Assembly: GCF_026627505.1 (NCBI RefSeq) | Contig: NZ_JAPNLK010000024.1 | Coordinates: 63,526-96,623, forward strand | DNA from: Streptomyces sp. H27-H5 | Lineage (GTDB): Bacteria > Actinomycetota > Actinomycetes > Streptomycetales > Streptomycetaceae | Reading direction: 5' to 3' | Length of the DNA: 33,098 bases | In this document: positions 15,553 through 23,225 of the stretch, in pieces | Layout: every line of letters starts with the position of its first letter | Numbering within the stretch: position 1 is the first letter of the stretch | The notes under the pieces: generated by a model | What the model was told of the DNA's origin: nothing | Database searches by the model: none | Seen by the model: the letters and a program-made list of their open reading frames with translations, nothing else | Program-made: the position numbers and the translations under genes

Positions 15553-16152
15553 ATGACGAACCCCCGTACCCTCACGTCCGCCCCGGCCGCCGCTCCCCTG
15601 ACCTTCCCGCCCGGTCCGCGCCACCGACTGCGGGCCGTGGACCGGGACGAGGTGGCCCGGGTGGTGGACCTGCTCCCGCCGGGCGCCACCTGGCTGCCCG
15701 CCCCCCAGCACACGCTGCCGACCCTGCCGGGGCAGCCGCCGATGGTCGGCTACCTGGTCCTCGTACCGGCCGACCAGCAGCCGATCGCCTTCGCCCCGCA
15801 CTCCGTTCCCGCCCCGACCCGCGCCGGAGCGCGGTCGGCCGGCCCGGCCACGACGCCCGCCACCACGGGTGACGCGCTGGTCCGGATCGACTCGGCGCAG
15901 CGCACCGCCGAGGTCGACGGCAAGGTGCTGGACCTCACGTACCTGGAGTTCGAGCTGCTGGCCCACCTGGTGGCGCACCCGCACCGGGTGCACAGCCGGG
16001 ACCAGTTGGTCACCACCGTGTGGGGTTACGGGCACGTGGGCGACGGCCGTACCGTCGACGTCCACATCGCCCGACTGCGCCGCAAGCTGGGCACGGCCCA
16101 CCGGGGCGCGATCCAGACGGTGCGCCGCGTGGGCTACAAGTACGCCCCCTGA
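15553..16152 (+). CDS. Orphan winged-helix regulator (OmpR/PhoB DNA-binding domain, no receiver)
   Basis: A 199-residue protein. Residues about 105-199 are a full OmpR/PhoB-type winged helix: the DLTYLEFELLAHLVAHP strand/helix, the HSRDQLVTTVWGYGH segment, then RTVDVHIARLRRKLG (recognition helix) and TVRRVGYKYAP (wing). The receiver domain with its phospho-Asp is missing. In its place is a Pro/Ala-rich region of about 100 residues with PGATWLPAPQHTLPT and a strand-like MVGYLVLVPADQQPI. So it cannot be phosphorylated in the usual way. The input is unknown. ATG 15553 has no strong ribosome site (AAGAG about 11 bases upstream). It has a long leader that may matter for its control, and two strong hairpins follow. 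Confidence 0.85.
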   Translation: MTNPRTLTSAPAAAPLTFPPGPRHRLRAVDRDEVARVVDLLPPGATWLPAPQHTLPTLPGQPPMVGYLVLVPADQQPIAFAPHSVPAPTRAGARSAGPATTPATTGDALVRIDSAQRTAEVDGKVLDLTYLEFELLAHLVAHPHRVHSRDQLVTTVWGYGHVGDGRTVDVHIARLRRKLGTAHRGAIQTVRRVGYKYAP

Positions 16153-16196
16153 TGCCGCGCGCCGGGAACCCGCCTCCCGGCCTCGGGCGCCGGGCT

Positions 16197-16229
16197 CGGG
16201 CCCGTACGCACGACGGGAGTACGGGCCCG
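16197..16229. terminator. Terminator hairpin 1 of a tandem pair
   Basis: CGGGCCCGTAC (16197-16207) pairs perfectly with GTACGGGCCCG (16219-16229) over an 11-base loop, between convergent genes. Confidence 0.75.
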
Positions 16230-16245
16230 CGGTCGTCGCACGTCC

Positions 16246-16287
16246 CGGTCCGGGCCCCGGCCCGTCGTGGCGTCGGGGCCCGGACCG
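16246..16287. terminator. Terminator hairpin 2 of a tandem pair
   Basis: CGGTCCGGGCCCCG (16246-16259) pairs perfectly with its complement at 16274-16287 over a 14-base loop. It ends eight bases before the stop of the PepSY gene, so is most likely that gene's terminator as well. Confidence 0.75.
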
Positions 16288-16294
16288 ACCGGGG

Positions 16295-17740
16295 CTACGC
16301 CCCCGTCGCCGATCCCGCCCGGCGGCGCGCCAGGAATCCCAGCGCGACGTCGAGCAGCAGGAACACCAGCAGGCTGATCCCGAGCATCGGCACGAACCAG
16401 CCGACCACCGCCGTCACCGCGGCGAGCGGCAGCAGCGTCGTCGCGGGCAGCCGTCGCCAGGCCCCGCGCGGCCGCGCGCGGCCGACCGACAGCCTGCGGT
16501 CCTTCGTGGGCCTGCGCATCCACCACATGCGGTAGCCCCAGAAGACCAGGAGCATCACCGCGACGGCGAGCGCCGCCAGCGCGATCTGGTTGGCGAGGCC
16601 GAAGGTCAGGCCCATGTGGAGGTCGATGCCGAAGCGGGTCATCTTCGCGAGCAGGGGGTGGTCCGCGAAGCGCAGTTCGTCCATGACGGTGCCGTCGACC
16701 GGGTCCACGGCGACGGCGTCCAGGTGCACCGGCACCTGCTTGTCCGTCTCCTTGACGACGTAGCCCTTGCCCTGGGCGGGCAGGGTCACGCGCAGGTCCT
16801 CGGTCACGCCGGCCGCCCGGGCCGCGGCGACGGCCTCGTCGATGCCCACGTCCGCGGTCGGCGCCGGCGGGGGCATCTCCATGCCGTCGGTCATGACGTG
16901 CCCGGCGTGTTCGTCCGCCCCGCCTGCGGCCCCGGCGCCGCCCAACGTGGCGGTGACGGACGGGGTGGCCCCGCCCAGGCGGTCCTGGAGCTGCCCGATG
17001 TTCTCACCGGCGTACTTCGACCAGGTCAGGCCGGTCGCGGAGAGGACGACGAGTCCGGCCACGGCCCACAGGCCCACCGTGCCGTGCCAGGACAGGGTCC
17101 GGCGACGGCCGGCGGTGGACCGGTCCGGTAGGACGAGCCGTGCCGGGCGGGTGCGCCGGCGTCCGACCCACAGGGCGAGGCCGCCCAAGGCGACCACCCA
17201 GAGCCAGCTGGCGGCCAGTTCGCTGTAGTTCCGGCCGAACTCGCCGAGCTGGAGGCTGGAGTGGAACTCGCTCAGCCAGGCCCGCAACGGCAGCGCGTCA
17301 CCGGCGGTGTTGAGCTGCCCGCGCACGTCCGCGGTGTACGGGTCGACGAACACGGTCAGGGTCTCGCCCTCCGCGAGCCCCTTCTTCTCCATGACGACCC
17401 GGGTGGTGTCGTCGGCGTCGGGTGCGGGCCAGACGGCCGTGACCTCGCCCCCGGGCTCCGCCTCCCGGGCGGCCCGGACCTGGGTGCTCAGCGGCAGGGC
17501 GCGCTCGCCCACGCGGGGAACGGTCAGCTCGTCGGCGTAGACGATCTTCTCGGCCTGCCAGGAGGCGGCGTAGAGCAGCCCGGTGGCGGCGGCGATGAAC
17601 AGCAGCGGGGCGATCAGCAGCCCGGCGTAGAAATGCATCCGCAGGAGCAGCGGCCGCAACGCGGCCCAGCCTCCGGCGGTGCGTCGGGGTGGTACCTCGG
17701 CGCCCCGGGCGGGGACGTCCTGAAGCTCGTCAAGGGACAT
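16295..17740 (-). CDS. PepSY-associated transmembrane (PepSY_TM) protein with Met/His-rich loop
   Basis: A 481-residue membrane protein. The layout is helix 1 (LLLRMHFYAGLLIAPLLFIA), an extracytoplasmic PepSY-like region, a middle pair of helices (SWLWVVALGGLALWVG and WHGTVGLWAVAGLVVLSATG), a second outside region and two or three C-terminal helices. The second outside region carries DEHAGHVMTDGMEMPPP, rich in Met and His, as in copper-handling proteins. PepSY_TM proteins include ferric-siderophore reductases, and the conserved His residues in helices could bind haem. Metal reduction or transport is therefore likely but not proven. ATG 17740 has AGGA at 6 bases. ATG 17767 in frame is a weaker alternative. 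It lies 74 bases downstream of another Met/His-rich membrane protein gene, so is probably in the same operon. Confidence 0.85.
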   Translation of the reverse strand: MSLDELQDVPARGAEVPPRRTAGGWAALRPLLLRMHFYAGLLIAPLLFIAAATGLLYAASWQAEKIVYADELTVPRVGERALPLSTQVRAAREAEPGGEVTAVWPAPDADDTTRVVMEKKGLAEGETLTVFVDPYTADVRGQLNTAGDALPLRAWLSEFHSSLQLGEFGRNYSELAASWLWVVALGGLALWVGRRRTRPARLVLPDRSTAGRRRTLSWHGTVGLWAVAGLVVLSATGLTWSKYAGENIGQLQDRLGGATPSVTATLGGAGAAGGADEHAGHVMTDGMEMPPPAPTADVGIDEAVAAARAAGVTEDLRVTLPAQGKGYVVKETDKQVPVHLDAVAVDPVDGTVMDELRFADHPLLAKMTRFGIDLHMGLTFGLANQIALAALAVAVMLLVFWGYRMWWMRRPTKDRRLSVGRARPRGAWRRLPATTLLPLAAVTAVVGWFVPMLGISLLVFLLLDVALGFLARRRAGSATGA

Positions 17741-17814
17741 GTCGGTCCTAGGTGTTGGCGAAGACATGGGTGATGACCCCCGGGTCTCGCCCCTCACCGA
17801 GGAGGGTGCGCCGG

Positions 17815-18597
17815 TCAGGCGCGGGCAGGACGGCCGGGGGCCGTGGCTCGGGTGTCTCGCCGGCGCGGTGGGCCGCGGCGCACCACGGCGTGGGCGTGCA
17901 GGGCGCCGCGCAGGAAGCGCGGCCGTTCGTACGGAGGGCAGTGCGCGGGCGGCGCCGGTACGAGGGTCACGCGCGTGCGGACCAGGGCGAGCGCCCGGGA
18001 CAGCGGTCGGGCGGCGAGCAGCGCGGCGGCCCCGAGGGCGCCGGCGAGCCGGAACACGGCGGCCTCGCCCCACGCGAGCCACACGGCGCAGAAGAGCCCG
18101 GCCAGCACGTGGGCGGCGATCATGCCGAGGCCGCCGTGTCCGTGCCCGGCCGTCCCCGCCAGGTCGGCGAGGTCCGCCATGCCCGCCATGTCGGCCGTCC
18201 CCGCCAGGTCGACCATGTCGTGGGGTGCGGTGGCGCCGCCTCCCGCGGCCGTCGCGCCCATGTCCATGCCGGTGGTGTGGTGAGGGGCGCCGGCCGGGCC
18301 GGGGGCACCCGGCCCGGGCATCGGCATCGACGCGGGGTGGGCTCCCTGGCTTCCGGAGAACGCGAGGTGCAGCATGCCCTGCGCGGCGAGGAGCCCGGCG
18401 GTGATGCCCACGGGGCCCCGCCGTCGCCCGGCGGCGAGCCACGCGAGTGAGCCGATCACCCCGAAAGCACCGAGAAGGCCATAAAGGGGAATATCCATTC
18501 CCGACATGTACGAATGCCCCACCGCACCCAAGGCGACACACACCGCCGCGAACATCGCGGCCCGTGTGGTGCGCATCGGCGCGCAAGTTTCGGACAT
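17815..18597 (-). CDS. Met/His-rich small membrane protein, function unknown
   Basis: A 260-residue membrane protein. Hydrophobic helices are at about 13-30, 36-57, 61-80, 157-178 and 183-200. Between residues 81 and 157 lies an outside or inside loop loaded with Met and His (MPMPGPG, HHTTGMDMG, HDMVDLAG, GHGHGG), well suited to bind copper. The C-terminus (about 205-260) is basic and probably disordered. I cannot assign a family; it loosely recalls the DUF5134 group. ATG 18597 was chosen because longer starts (18672) would overlap the divergent rhomboid-like gene. No good ribosome site is seen, and ATG 18576 is possible. It precedes the PepSY gene on the same strand, supporting a joint metal-related role. 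Confidence 0.65.
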   Translation of the reverse strand: MSETCAPMRTTRAAMFAAVCVALGAVGHSYMSGMDIPLYGLLGAFGVIGSLAWLAAGRRRGPVGITAGLLAAQGMLHLAFSGSQGAHPASMPMPGPGAPGPAGAPHHTTGMDMGATAAGGGATAPHDMVDLAGTADMAGMADLADLAGTAGHGHGGLGMIAAHVLAGLFCAVWLAWGEAAVFRLAGALGAAALLAARPLSRALALVRTRVTLVPAPPAHCPPYERPRFLRGALHAHAVVRRGPPRRRDTRATAPGRPARA

Positions 18598-18662
18598 GTC
18601 CTGGTCATGCTCCCACGAGGCCCGGTGCCGGCCGCGACGGGGCCGTGTCCGATCATGTTCGA

Positions 18663-19292
18663 GTGAACCCACTGTCCTGGTCCCGGCCGCTTCCCCCCGG
18701 CTCCGTCGCCGTCGCCTACACCGGCGGAGTCCAGTTGGGGGCCCACGTCATGGAACGCCTGGCCCCGTACGAACGGGAGCGGGTGCTGCGCGGCTGCTCG
18801 ACCAACGTCGACAACCTCGACGCCGGCCACTGGGGGACGTTGCTGAGCAGTGCCCTCGTCGTCGAGGAGCCGATGCCCCTGCCCTACGCGCTCCTGCTGG
18901 TGGCCGCGCTCGGGTACGCGGAGTACGCGTACGGGGCTTGGTGGACGGCCGCGGCCTTCCTCTTCGGGCACGCCTGCGCCACCCTGCTCGTCCACACCGT
19001 GCTGCGGCGCACCGCGGACACCGAGACTCGGCGGGCGCTGGACGTGGGCACGAGCTACGGACTGAACACGGTGCTCGGCGTCCTCACCTCCGCGCTGCCG
19101 CGCGGGACGGTGCGGGGCGTCGCCCGGGTCGGCCTGTTGGCGCTCGCCGCGGCGCCGGTGTTCAAGCGCGGGCGGACGTTCACCGATGTCGGTCACCTGG
19201 TGGCCCTGGGGGTGGGGGTCGGCCTCTCGCTGGCGGTCGATCGTCTCTCCGGGGCGGGGCCGCGCAGGAGTGTCCGCGCGCGAGCCGTGTGA
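18663..19292 (+). CDS. Rhomboid-like intramembrane protease candidate
   Basis: A 209-residue integral membrane protein with about six helices and little outside them. The rhomboid dyad is plausibly kept: Ser131 in DVGTSYGLN (a GxSxG-like motif in a helix) and His178 in TDVGHLVALGVG. NLDAGHWGTLLSSALV at residues 51-66 matches the segment with conserved His of rhomboids. Rhomboids cut single-pass membrane proteins within the membrane. The substrate is unknown. GTG 18663 has no ribosome site and a -10-like CATGTT lies just upstream, so it may be leaderless. It is divergent from the Met/His-rich gene and is followed on the same strand by a phosphatase and a single-pass sigma-like protein, which could be a substrate (inference). 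Confidence 0.75.
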   Translation: MNPLSWSRPLPPGSVAVAYTGGVQLGAHVMERLAPYERERVLRGCSTNVDNLDAGHWGTLLSSALVVEEPMPLPYALLLVAALGYAEYAYGAWWTAAAFLFGHACATLLVHTVLRRTADTETRRALDVGTSYGLNTVLGVLTSALPRGTVRGVARVGLLALAAAPVFKRGRTFTDVGHLVALGVGVGLSLAVDRLSGAGPRRSVRARAV

Positions 19293-19359
19293 CCCGACCC
19301 GCCCCCTCCTGCCGTCCCCACTCGACCCGTCCGATCCGCACAGCGCTGGAGCCGCCACG

Positions 19360-20160
19360 ATGACCGCCACCCCGTCCACCACCGTCGCCAACCTGCGCGA
19401 CCTCGGCGGCACCCCGCTCTCCGGCGGCCGCACCGTGCGCCCCGGGCTCGTCCTGCGCTCGGGCCAGCTCGACCGGCTCGACCTCGACGCCGACCCGACC
19501 GTGGCCGCGCTGGGAATCCGTACGGTCATCGACTTCCGCAGCGACGCCGAACGCGCCGACCACCCCGACCGGCTGCCGGCCGGGGCGCGCCTGCTGGTCA
19601 GCGACGTACTCGCGGACAAGATGCGGGCCGGGGTGGGCGGCGTGCCCGCCGCCGCGCAGCTCAAGGACCTGCTGTCCGACCCGGCCGTGGCCGAGGAGCA
19701 CCTCGGCGGGGGCAAGGCGCAGGCCATCTTCGCCGAGGTGTACCGGTCGTTCGTGGTCTCCGCGTCCGCGCAGGCGGCGTACCGGCTGCTGCTCACCGAG
19801 GCCGCCGACCCGCAGGCGGGCCCGCTGCTGTTCCACTGCACGGCCGGCAAGGACCGTACGGGCTGGGGCGCGACGGTGATCCTGTCGCTGCTCGGCGCCG
19901 ACGAGGGGACCTTGATGGAGGAGTACCTCTCGGTCAATCCCGCGGTGAAGCGGGCCTTCGCGCGGATGATCGAGGGCTTCACGGCGGCCGGCGGGGACCC
20001 GGACATCGCGCTGGCTCTGATCGGGGTGTTTCCCTCCTACCTGGAGACGGCCCTGCGGGAGGTCGAGACGCGGTACGGGTCGATGGAGAAGTACGTGCGC
20101 GAGGGCCTCGGCGTCCCCGACGGGACCGTCGACGCGCTGCGGGCCCGCCTCATCGCCTGA
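19360..20160 (+). CDS. Tyrosine-protein/lipid phosphatase, PTP-like (Y_phosphatase3)
   Basis: A 266-residue phosphatase. The P-loop HCTAGKDRTGWG places the catalytic Cys160 and Arg166. The N-terminus has NLRDLGG and LRSGQLDRL, and IDFRSDAE supplies a probable general acid, all typical of the bacterial Y_phosphatase3 group (such as mycobacterial PtpB). Such enzymes act on phosphotyrosine, phosphoserine/threonine or phosphoinositides. The specificity cannot be told. ATG 19360 has GGAG at 8 bases. No signal peptide is seen, so it is cytosolic. It lies 67 bases after the rhomboid-like gene, on the same strand. Confidence 0.92.
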   Translation: MTATPSTTVANLRDLGGTPLSGGRTVRPGLVLRSGQLDRLDLDADPTVAALGIRTVIDFRSDAERADHPDRLPAGARLLVSDVLADKMRAGVGGVPAAAQLKDLLSDPAVAEEHLGGGKAQAIFAEVYRSFVVSASAQAAYRLLLTEAADPQAGPLLFHCTAGKDRTGWGATVILSLLGADEGTLMEEYLSVNPAVKRAFARMIEGFTAAGGDPDIALALIGVFPSYLETALREVETRYGSMEKYVREGLGVPDGTVDALRARLIA

Positions 20161-20293
20161 GCCGGCGCGGCCGACGCTCGGCGGAACGGTTCGTCGGGGT
20201 CGCCCCGCGCGCCCTCGCGCACCCCGGCGTGCGGGCCCGAACGGGTGCGCTGGGGACGGGTGACCATCGGACGATTCGCTCGTTCTGCTGAAC

Positions 20294-22222
20294 GTGACTG
20301 CGCCGGATACCGCCACCCGCCCCCTGCCCCCCGTGACCCCCGACGTCGAACTGGCCGAGGCCGCCATCGTCGAGCACTACCCGCGGCTGGTGCGGCTCGC
20401 CTATCTGGTGCTGCCGCCCGCCCTCGGCCGCAACCGGCGGGTGCTCACCGCCCACTCCCTGACCCAGCGGGCGCTCCCGCGCGGCCGCCGGGGCTCGGAT
20501 CCCGGCACGGTGCGCGGCGGGGTGCCGGCGCAGCGGGGCGAGGGCGGCCCCGAGTCCGGGTACGCGTACGTCCGGCTGCGCGTGCTGCGCTCCGCACTGG
20601 AGGCGGGGATCCCGCTGACGTTCCGGGCGCTCCCGCTGCGCGGGCAACTGCCGCCGGTGCTGCCCCAGGTGTGGGGGCTGCGGCTGTTCCCCCGCTCGGG
20701 CGGGGCCGAGGAACTGGCGCTGGACCAGTGGCTGGCCACCCTGAACGGCCCCGGCCGCGCGGCCTGCGTGCTGCGGGCGCTGGAGGGGCTGCCCGAGCCG
20801 GAGGTGCTGCGGGTGCTGACCGAGGCCGGGGTCGCGAACCCGGCGGCGGCGGTCGCGGAGTCCGGGGATCCGGTGCACGACTCCCTGTTCGCCTCCCCCG
20901 AGTTCGACCCGTGCGTGCTCCAGGCGCGGCCCACCGACCTGCTGCGGCGGCGGCGTTTCGTCCGGGCCGCCCTGGTCGGCGCGGCCGCCCTCGCGGTGTG
21001 CGGGGCGCTCCTCGCGCTGCCGGGCGGCGGCTGGGGGTCGGACGGGCCCGCCGCGCCCTCGTACGCGCTCAACGCGGCCGCCGAACAGGCCCTCGACCCG
21101 GGGCAGTTGGTGCGGGTCGCGGCCACGGTCGGCCGTACGTCCTCCCGTACGGACTACTCGGGCTGGCCCGCCCGCGGTGACCGCGTCGACGACACGGAGC
21201 TGCTGCGCCGGGCGCTCGCCGTCTGGGCCAGGCCCGGCTCCTCGGTCGTGGTCTCGGCCACGCCCGGCAGCCCGACCGGCCCCCCGATGGGCCCGCCGCA
21301 GCTGCTGTACGCGGGCACCGTCGACCAGGCCGTCGTGGTCCTGCTGTACGACGGGCTGCGCGTGATCCGGTACGCGGAGCCCCGCTCCGGGACCACCGGA
21401 GCCGCCCTCGACTTCGCCCGGACCGACGGCGCCTCGGCGGACACCGCGACCGGGCTGGTGCTCAGCCGCGTCGACGGCAACGTCCGCTATCTCACGGCGC
21501 CCTGGGTGCGCGCCGCCGCGCTGCGGGACCTCCTCAAGCCCGGCGAGGCCCCGACGGCGTTGAAGCTCACCCCGGACGGGGTCACGCCGCCCGTCGTGGG
21601 CCCGGCGCCCGGGGGCAACTGCACGAGCTGGAACGCGCTGGCGCTGACCGGCGAGGGCGCCACGAGGCTGGTCACGGACCTGGGCGAGCTGACCCCGGCC
21701 CGGCTCACCTCGGGCGCGCCGGGCGCCGAGCGGAACGTGACGGAGGCGGCCGAACTCGGCGAATGGTCGCGGACCGCCTGCCTGTTGCCCTCGGTCCGCT
21801 CGCACGGGGTGCGCAGCGTCAACGCGTGGACGTACGCGAAGCAGCCGCTGCCGGAGCGCGAGGGCACGGCGACCTGGCTGTGCACCCGGGCGGAGACCTG
21901 GCAGGGCACGGCGGACCGGGTGCAGGCCCAGTTCCTGGCGCCGGGCGCGCCGCCGGCGGCCCAGGCCGCCAAGGCCGAGGGCACGCCGGCGTGCGGACCC
22001 CGGGAGCCGAGGGTGCTGGCGGGCGTCCTGTGGAAGTCCCGCGCGGGCCAGTGGTACGTGGTGGCGGCGGGCAGCGCCCAGTTCGCCTCGCTGTCGGTGA
22101 AGGGCGCCGGGGTGAACGGGGCCGCGACCGGGAATCGACTGGCGGTCAAGGCTCCGGCGGGCGCCCAGGTGGACCTGTCGGGCAAGCTGACCGACGGCAC
22201 GAAGGCGGGGGTGTTGCGCTAG
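20294..22222 (+). CDS. ECF-sigma-like domain fused to a membrane anchor and outside domain
   Basis: A 642-residue protein with three parts. Residues about 19-105 resemble ECF sigma region 2 (AIVEHYPRLVRLAYLVLP, then YAYVRLRVLRSALEAG). Residues about 143-188 resemble region 4 (LDQWLATLNGPGRAACVLRA, then LEGLPEPEVLRVL). One hydrophobic helix is at about 222-244 after the basic LLRRRRFVR, which indicates the N-terminus is inside. Residues 245-642 form an outside domain of beta-rich appearance with at least four Cys (such as GGNCTSWN, TACLLPS, TWLCTR and PACGPREP). It is not a normal sigma factor: the region-4 helix-turn-helix is shortened and its basic recognition helix is not evident. GTG 20294 has no clear ribosome site. 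I do not recognise the outside domain. Confidence 0.7.
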   Translation: MTAPDTATRPLPPVTPDVELAEAAIVEHYPRLVRLAYLVLPPALGRNRRVLTAHSLTQRALPRGRRGSDPGTVRGGVPAQRGEGGPESGYAYVRLRVLRSALEAGIPLTFRALPLRGQLPPVLPQVWGLRLFPRSGGAEELALDQWLATLNGPGRAACVLRALEGLPEPEVLRVLTEAGVANPAAAVAESGDPVHDSLFASPEFDPCVLQARPTDLLRRRRFVRAALVGAAALAVCGALLALPGGGWGSDGPAAPSYALNAAAEQALDPGQLVRVAATVGRTSSRTDYSGWPARGDRVDDTELLRRALAVWARPGSSVVVSATPGSPTGPPMGPPQLLYAGTVDQAVVVLLYDGLRVIRYAEPRSGTTGAALDFARTDGASADTATGLVLSRVDGNVRYLTAPWVRAAALRDLLKPGEAPTALKLTPDGVTPPVVGPAPGGNCTSWNALALTGEGATRLVTDLGELTPARLTSGAPGAERNVTEAAELGEWSRTACLLPSVRSHGVRSVNAWTYAKQPLPEREGTATWLCTRAETWQGTADRVQAQFLAPGAPPAAQAAKAEGTPACGPREPRVLAGVLWKSRAGQWYVVAAGSAQFASLSVKGAGVNGAATGNRLAVKAPAGAQVDLSGKLTDGTKAGVLR

Positions 22223-22328
22223 AGGTGTCGCGCCGGCGAGCGTCGCGGGCATGGGTCGGTCGTGGAGGCCGGCAGGAAGTCGGCGCAGAGGGGTTTTCCA
22301 TCTCGCTACCCCTCAGTACATTGACGCC

Positions 22329-23225
22329 ATGTCTAATACGCCGCTCGCGCCCGCCCCCGTGGCGTCGGAACACATGGACCTCCAGGCGCGGAACGTCTCC
22401 TTCTCCTGGGACGCGACTCCGCTCCACTGGCTGCCCGGCGATCCCTTCGCCGGGCACACCATCAACGTGCTGCACCTGCTGCTCCCCGCCGGCGAACGCT
22501 GGTTCGTCCACGTCTACAAGCAGGTGCTCCCCCTCATCACGGACGAGCGGCTGCGCGCGGACGTCGTCGGCTTCATCGGGCAGGAGGCCATGCACGCCGC
22601 CGCTCACGACGACGTGCTCCCCCACCTCAAGCGACTGGGCCTGGACCCGACGCCGTACACGGCCCAGGTCGACTGGCTCTTCGAGAAGCTGCTGGGCGAC
22701 CGCACGCTGCCGCCGGGCAGGGCCCGCGACTGGTGGCTCATGGAGCGGGTCGCGATGATCGCGGCCATCGAGCACTACACGGCGTTCCTGGGCGACTGGG
22801 TCCTCAACGCCGAGGAGTTGGACCGGCGGGGCGCCGACCCGATGATGCTGGACCTGCTGCGCTGGCACGGCGCGGAGGAGGTGGAGCACCGCTCGGTGGC
22901 CTTCGACCTGTTCATGCACGTCGACGGTGGCTACCGGCGCCGGGCCCGGACCTGGGCCACCGCCTTCGCGGCGCTCGCCTTCCTGTGGCAGCGCGGGGCG
23001 CGCTTCTTCATGGAGAACGACCCCGAACTGCCCGCCGCCAAAGCCTCGTTGGGTCAGTTCTTCCGGGCCGGACAGCAGGGGGTGCTCCCCTCGTCGGGAG
23101 CCATGCTGAAGTCGATCCCCACGTACCTCTCCCGTACGTACCACCCCTCGCAGGAAGGGTCCACCGCCCAGGCGGAGGCCTACCTGGCGTCCTCGCCGGG
23201 CGCCAACGGCGGGGTGCGGCCGTGA
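22329..23225 (+). CDS. Metal-dependent hydrolase-like (PF10118) probable ferritin-type diiron protein
   Basis: A 298-residue protein of the PF10118 type, named predicted metal-dependent hydrolase. The sequence shows the ligand set of a ferritin-like diiron protein: Glu56 (AGERWFV), Glu86 and His89 (QEAMH), Glu148 (AIEHY) and Glu184/His187 (EEVEH). This order of E, ExxH, E, ExxH is that of diiron oxygenases. It is translationally coupled to a reductase (GTG overlapping its TGA), which fits an oxygenase fed with electrons by that reductase. The substrate is unknown. ATG 22329 is preceded by a -10-like TACATT (22317-22322) 6 bases upstream, so a leaderless message is likely. The last 80 residues extend into an Arg/Ser-rich tail. 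Confidence 0.85.
   Translation: MSNTPLAPAPVASEHMDLQARNVSFSWDATPLHWLPGDPFAGHTINVLHLLLPAGERWFVHVYKQVLPLITDERLRADVVGFIGQEAMHAAAHDDVLPHLKRLGLDPTPYTAQVDWLFEKLLGDRTLPPGRARDWWLMERVAMIAAIEHYTAFLGDWVLNAEELDRRGADPMMLDLLRWHGAEEVEHRSVAFDLFMHVDGGYRRRARTWATAFAALAFLWQRGARFFMENDPELPAAKASLGQFFRAGQQGVLPSSGAMLKSIPTYLSRTYHPSQEGSTAQAEAYLASSPGANGGVRP

Noticed and set aside
22293..22300. A -35 box for the leaderless diiron-type gene
   Set aside because: TTTTCC lies at a 17-base spacing from the TACATT but is too far from the -35 consensus to call.
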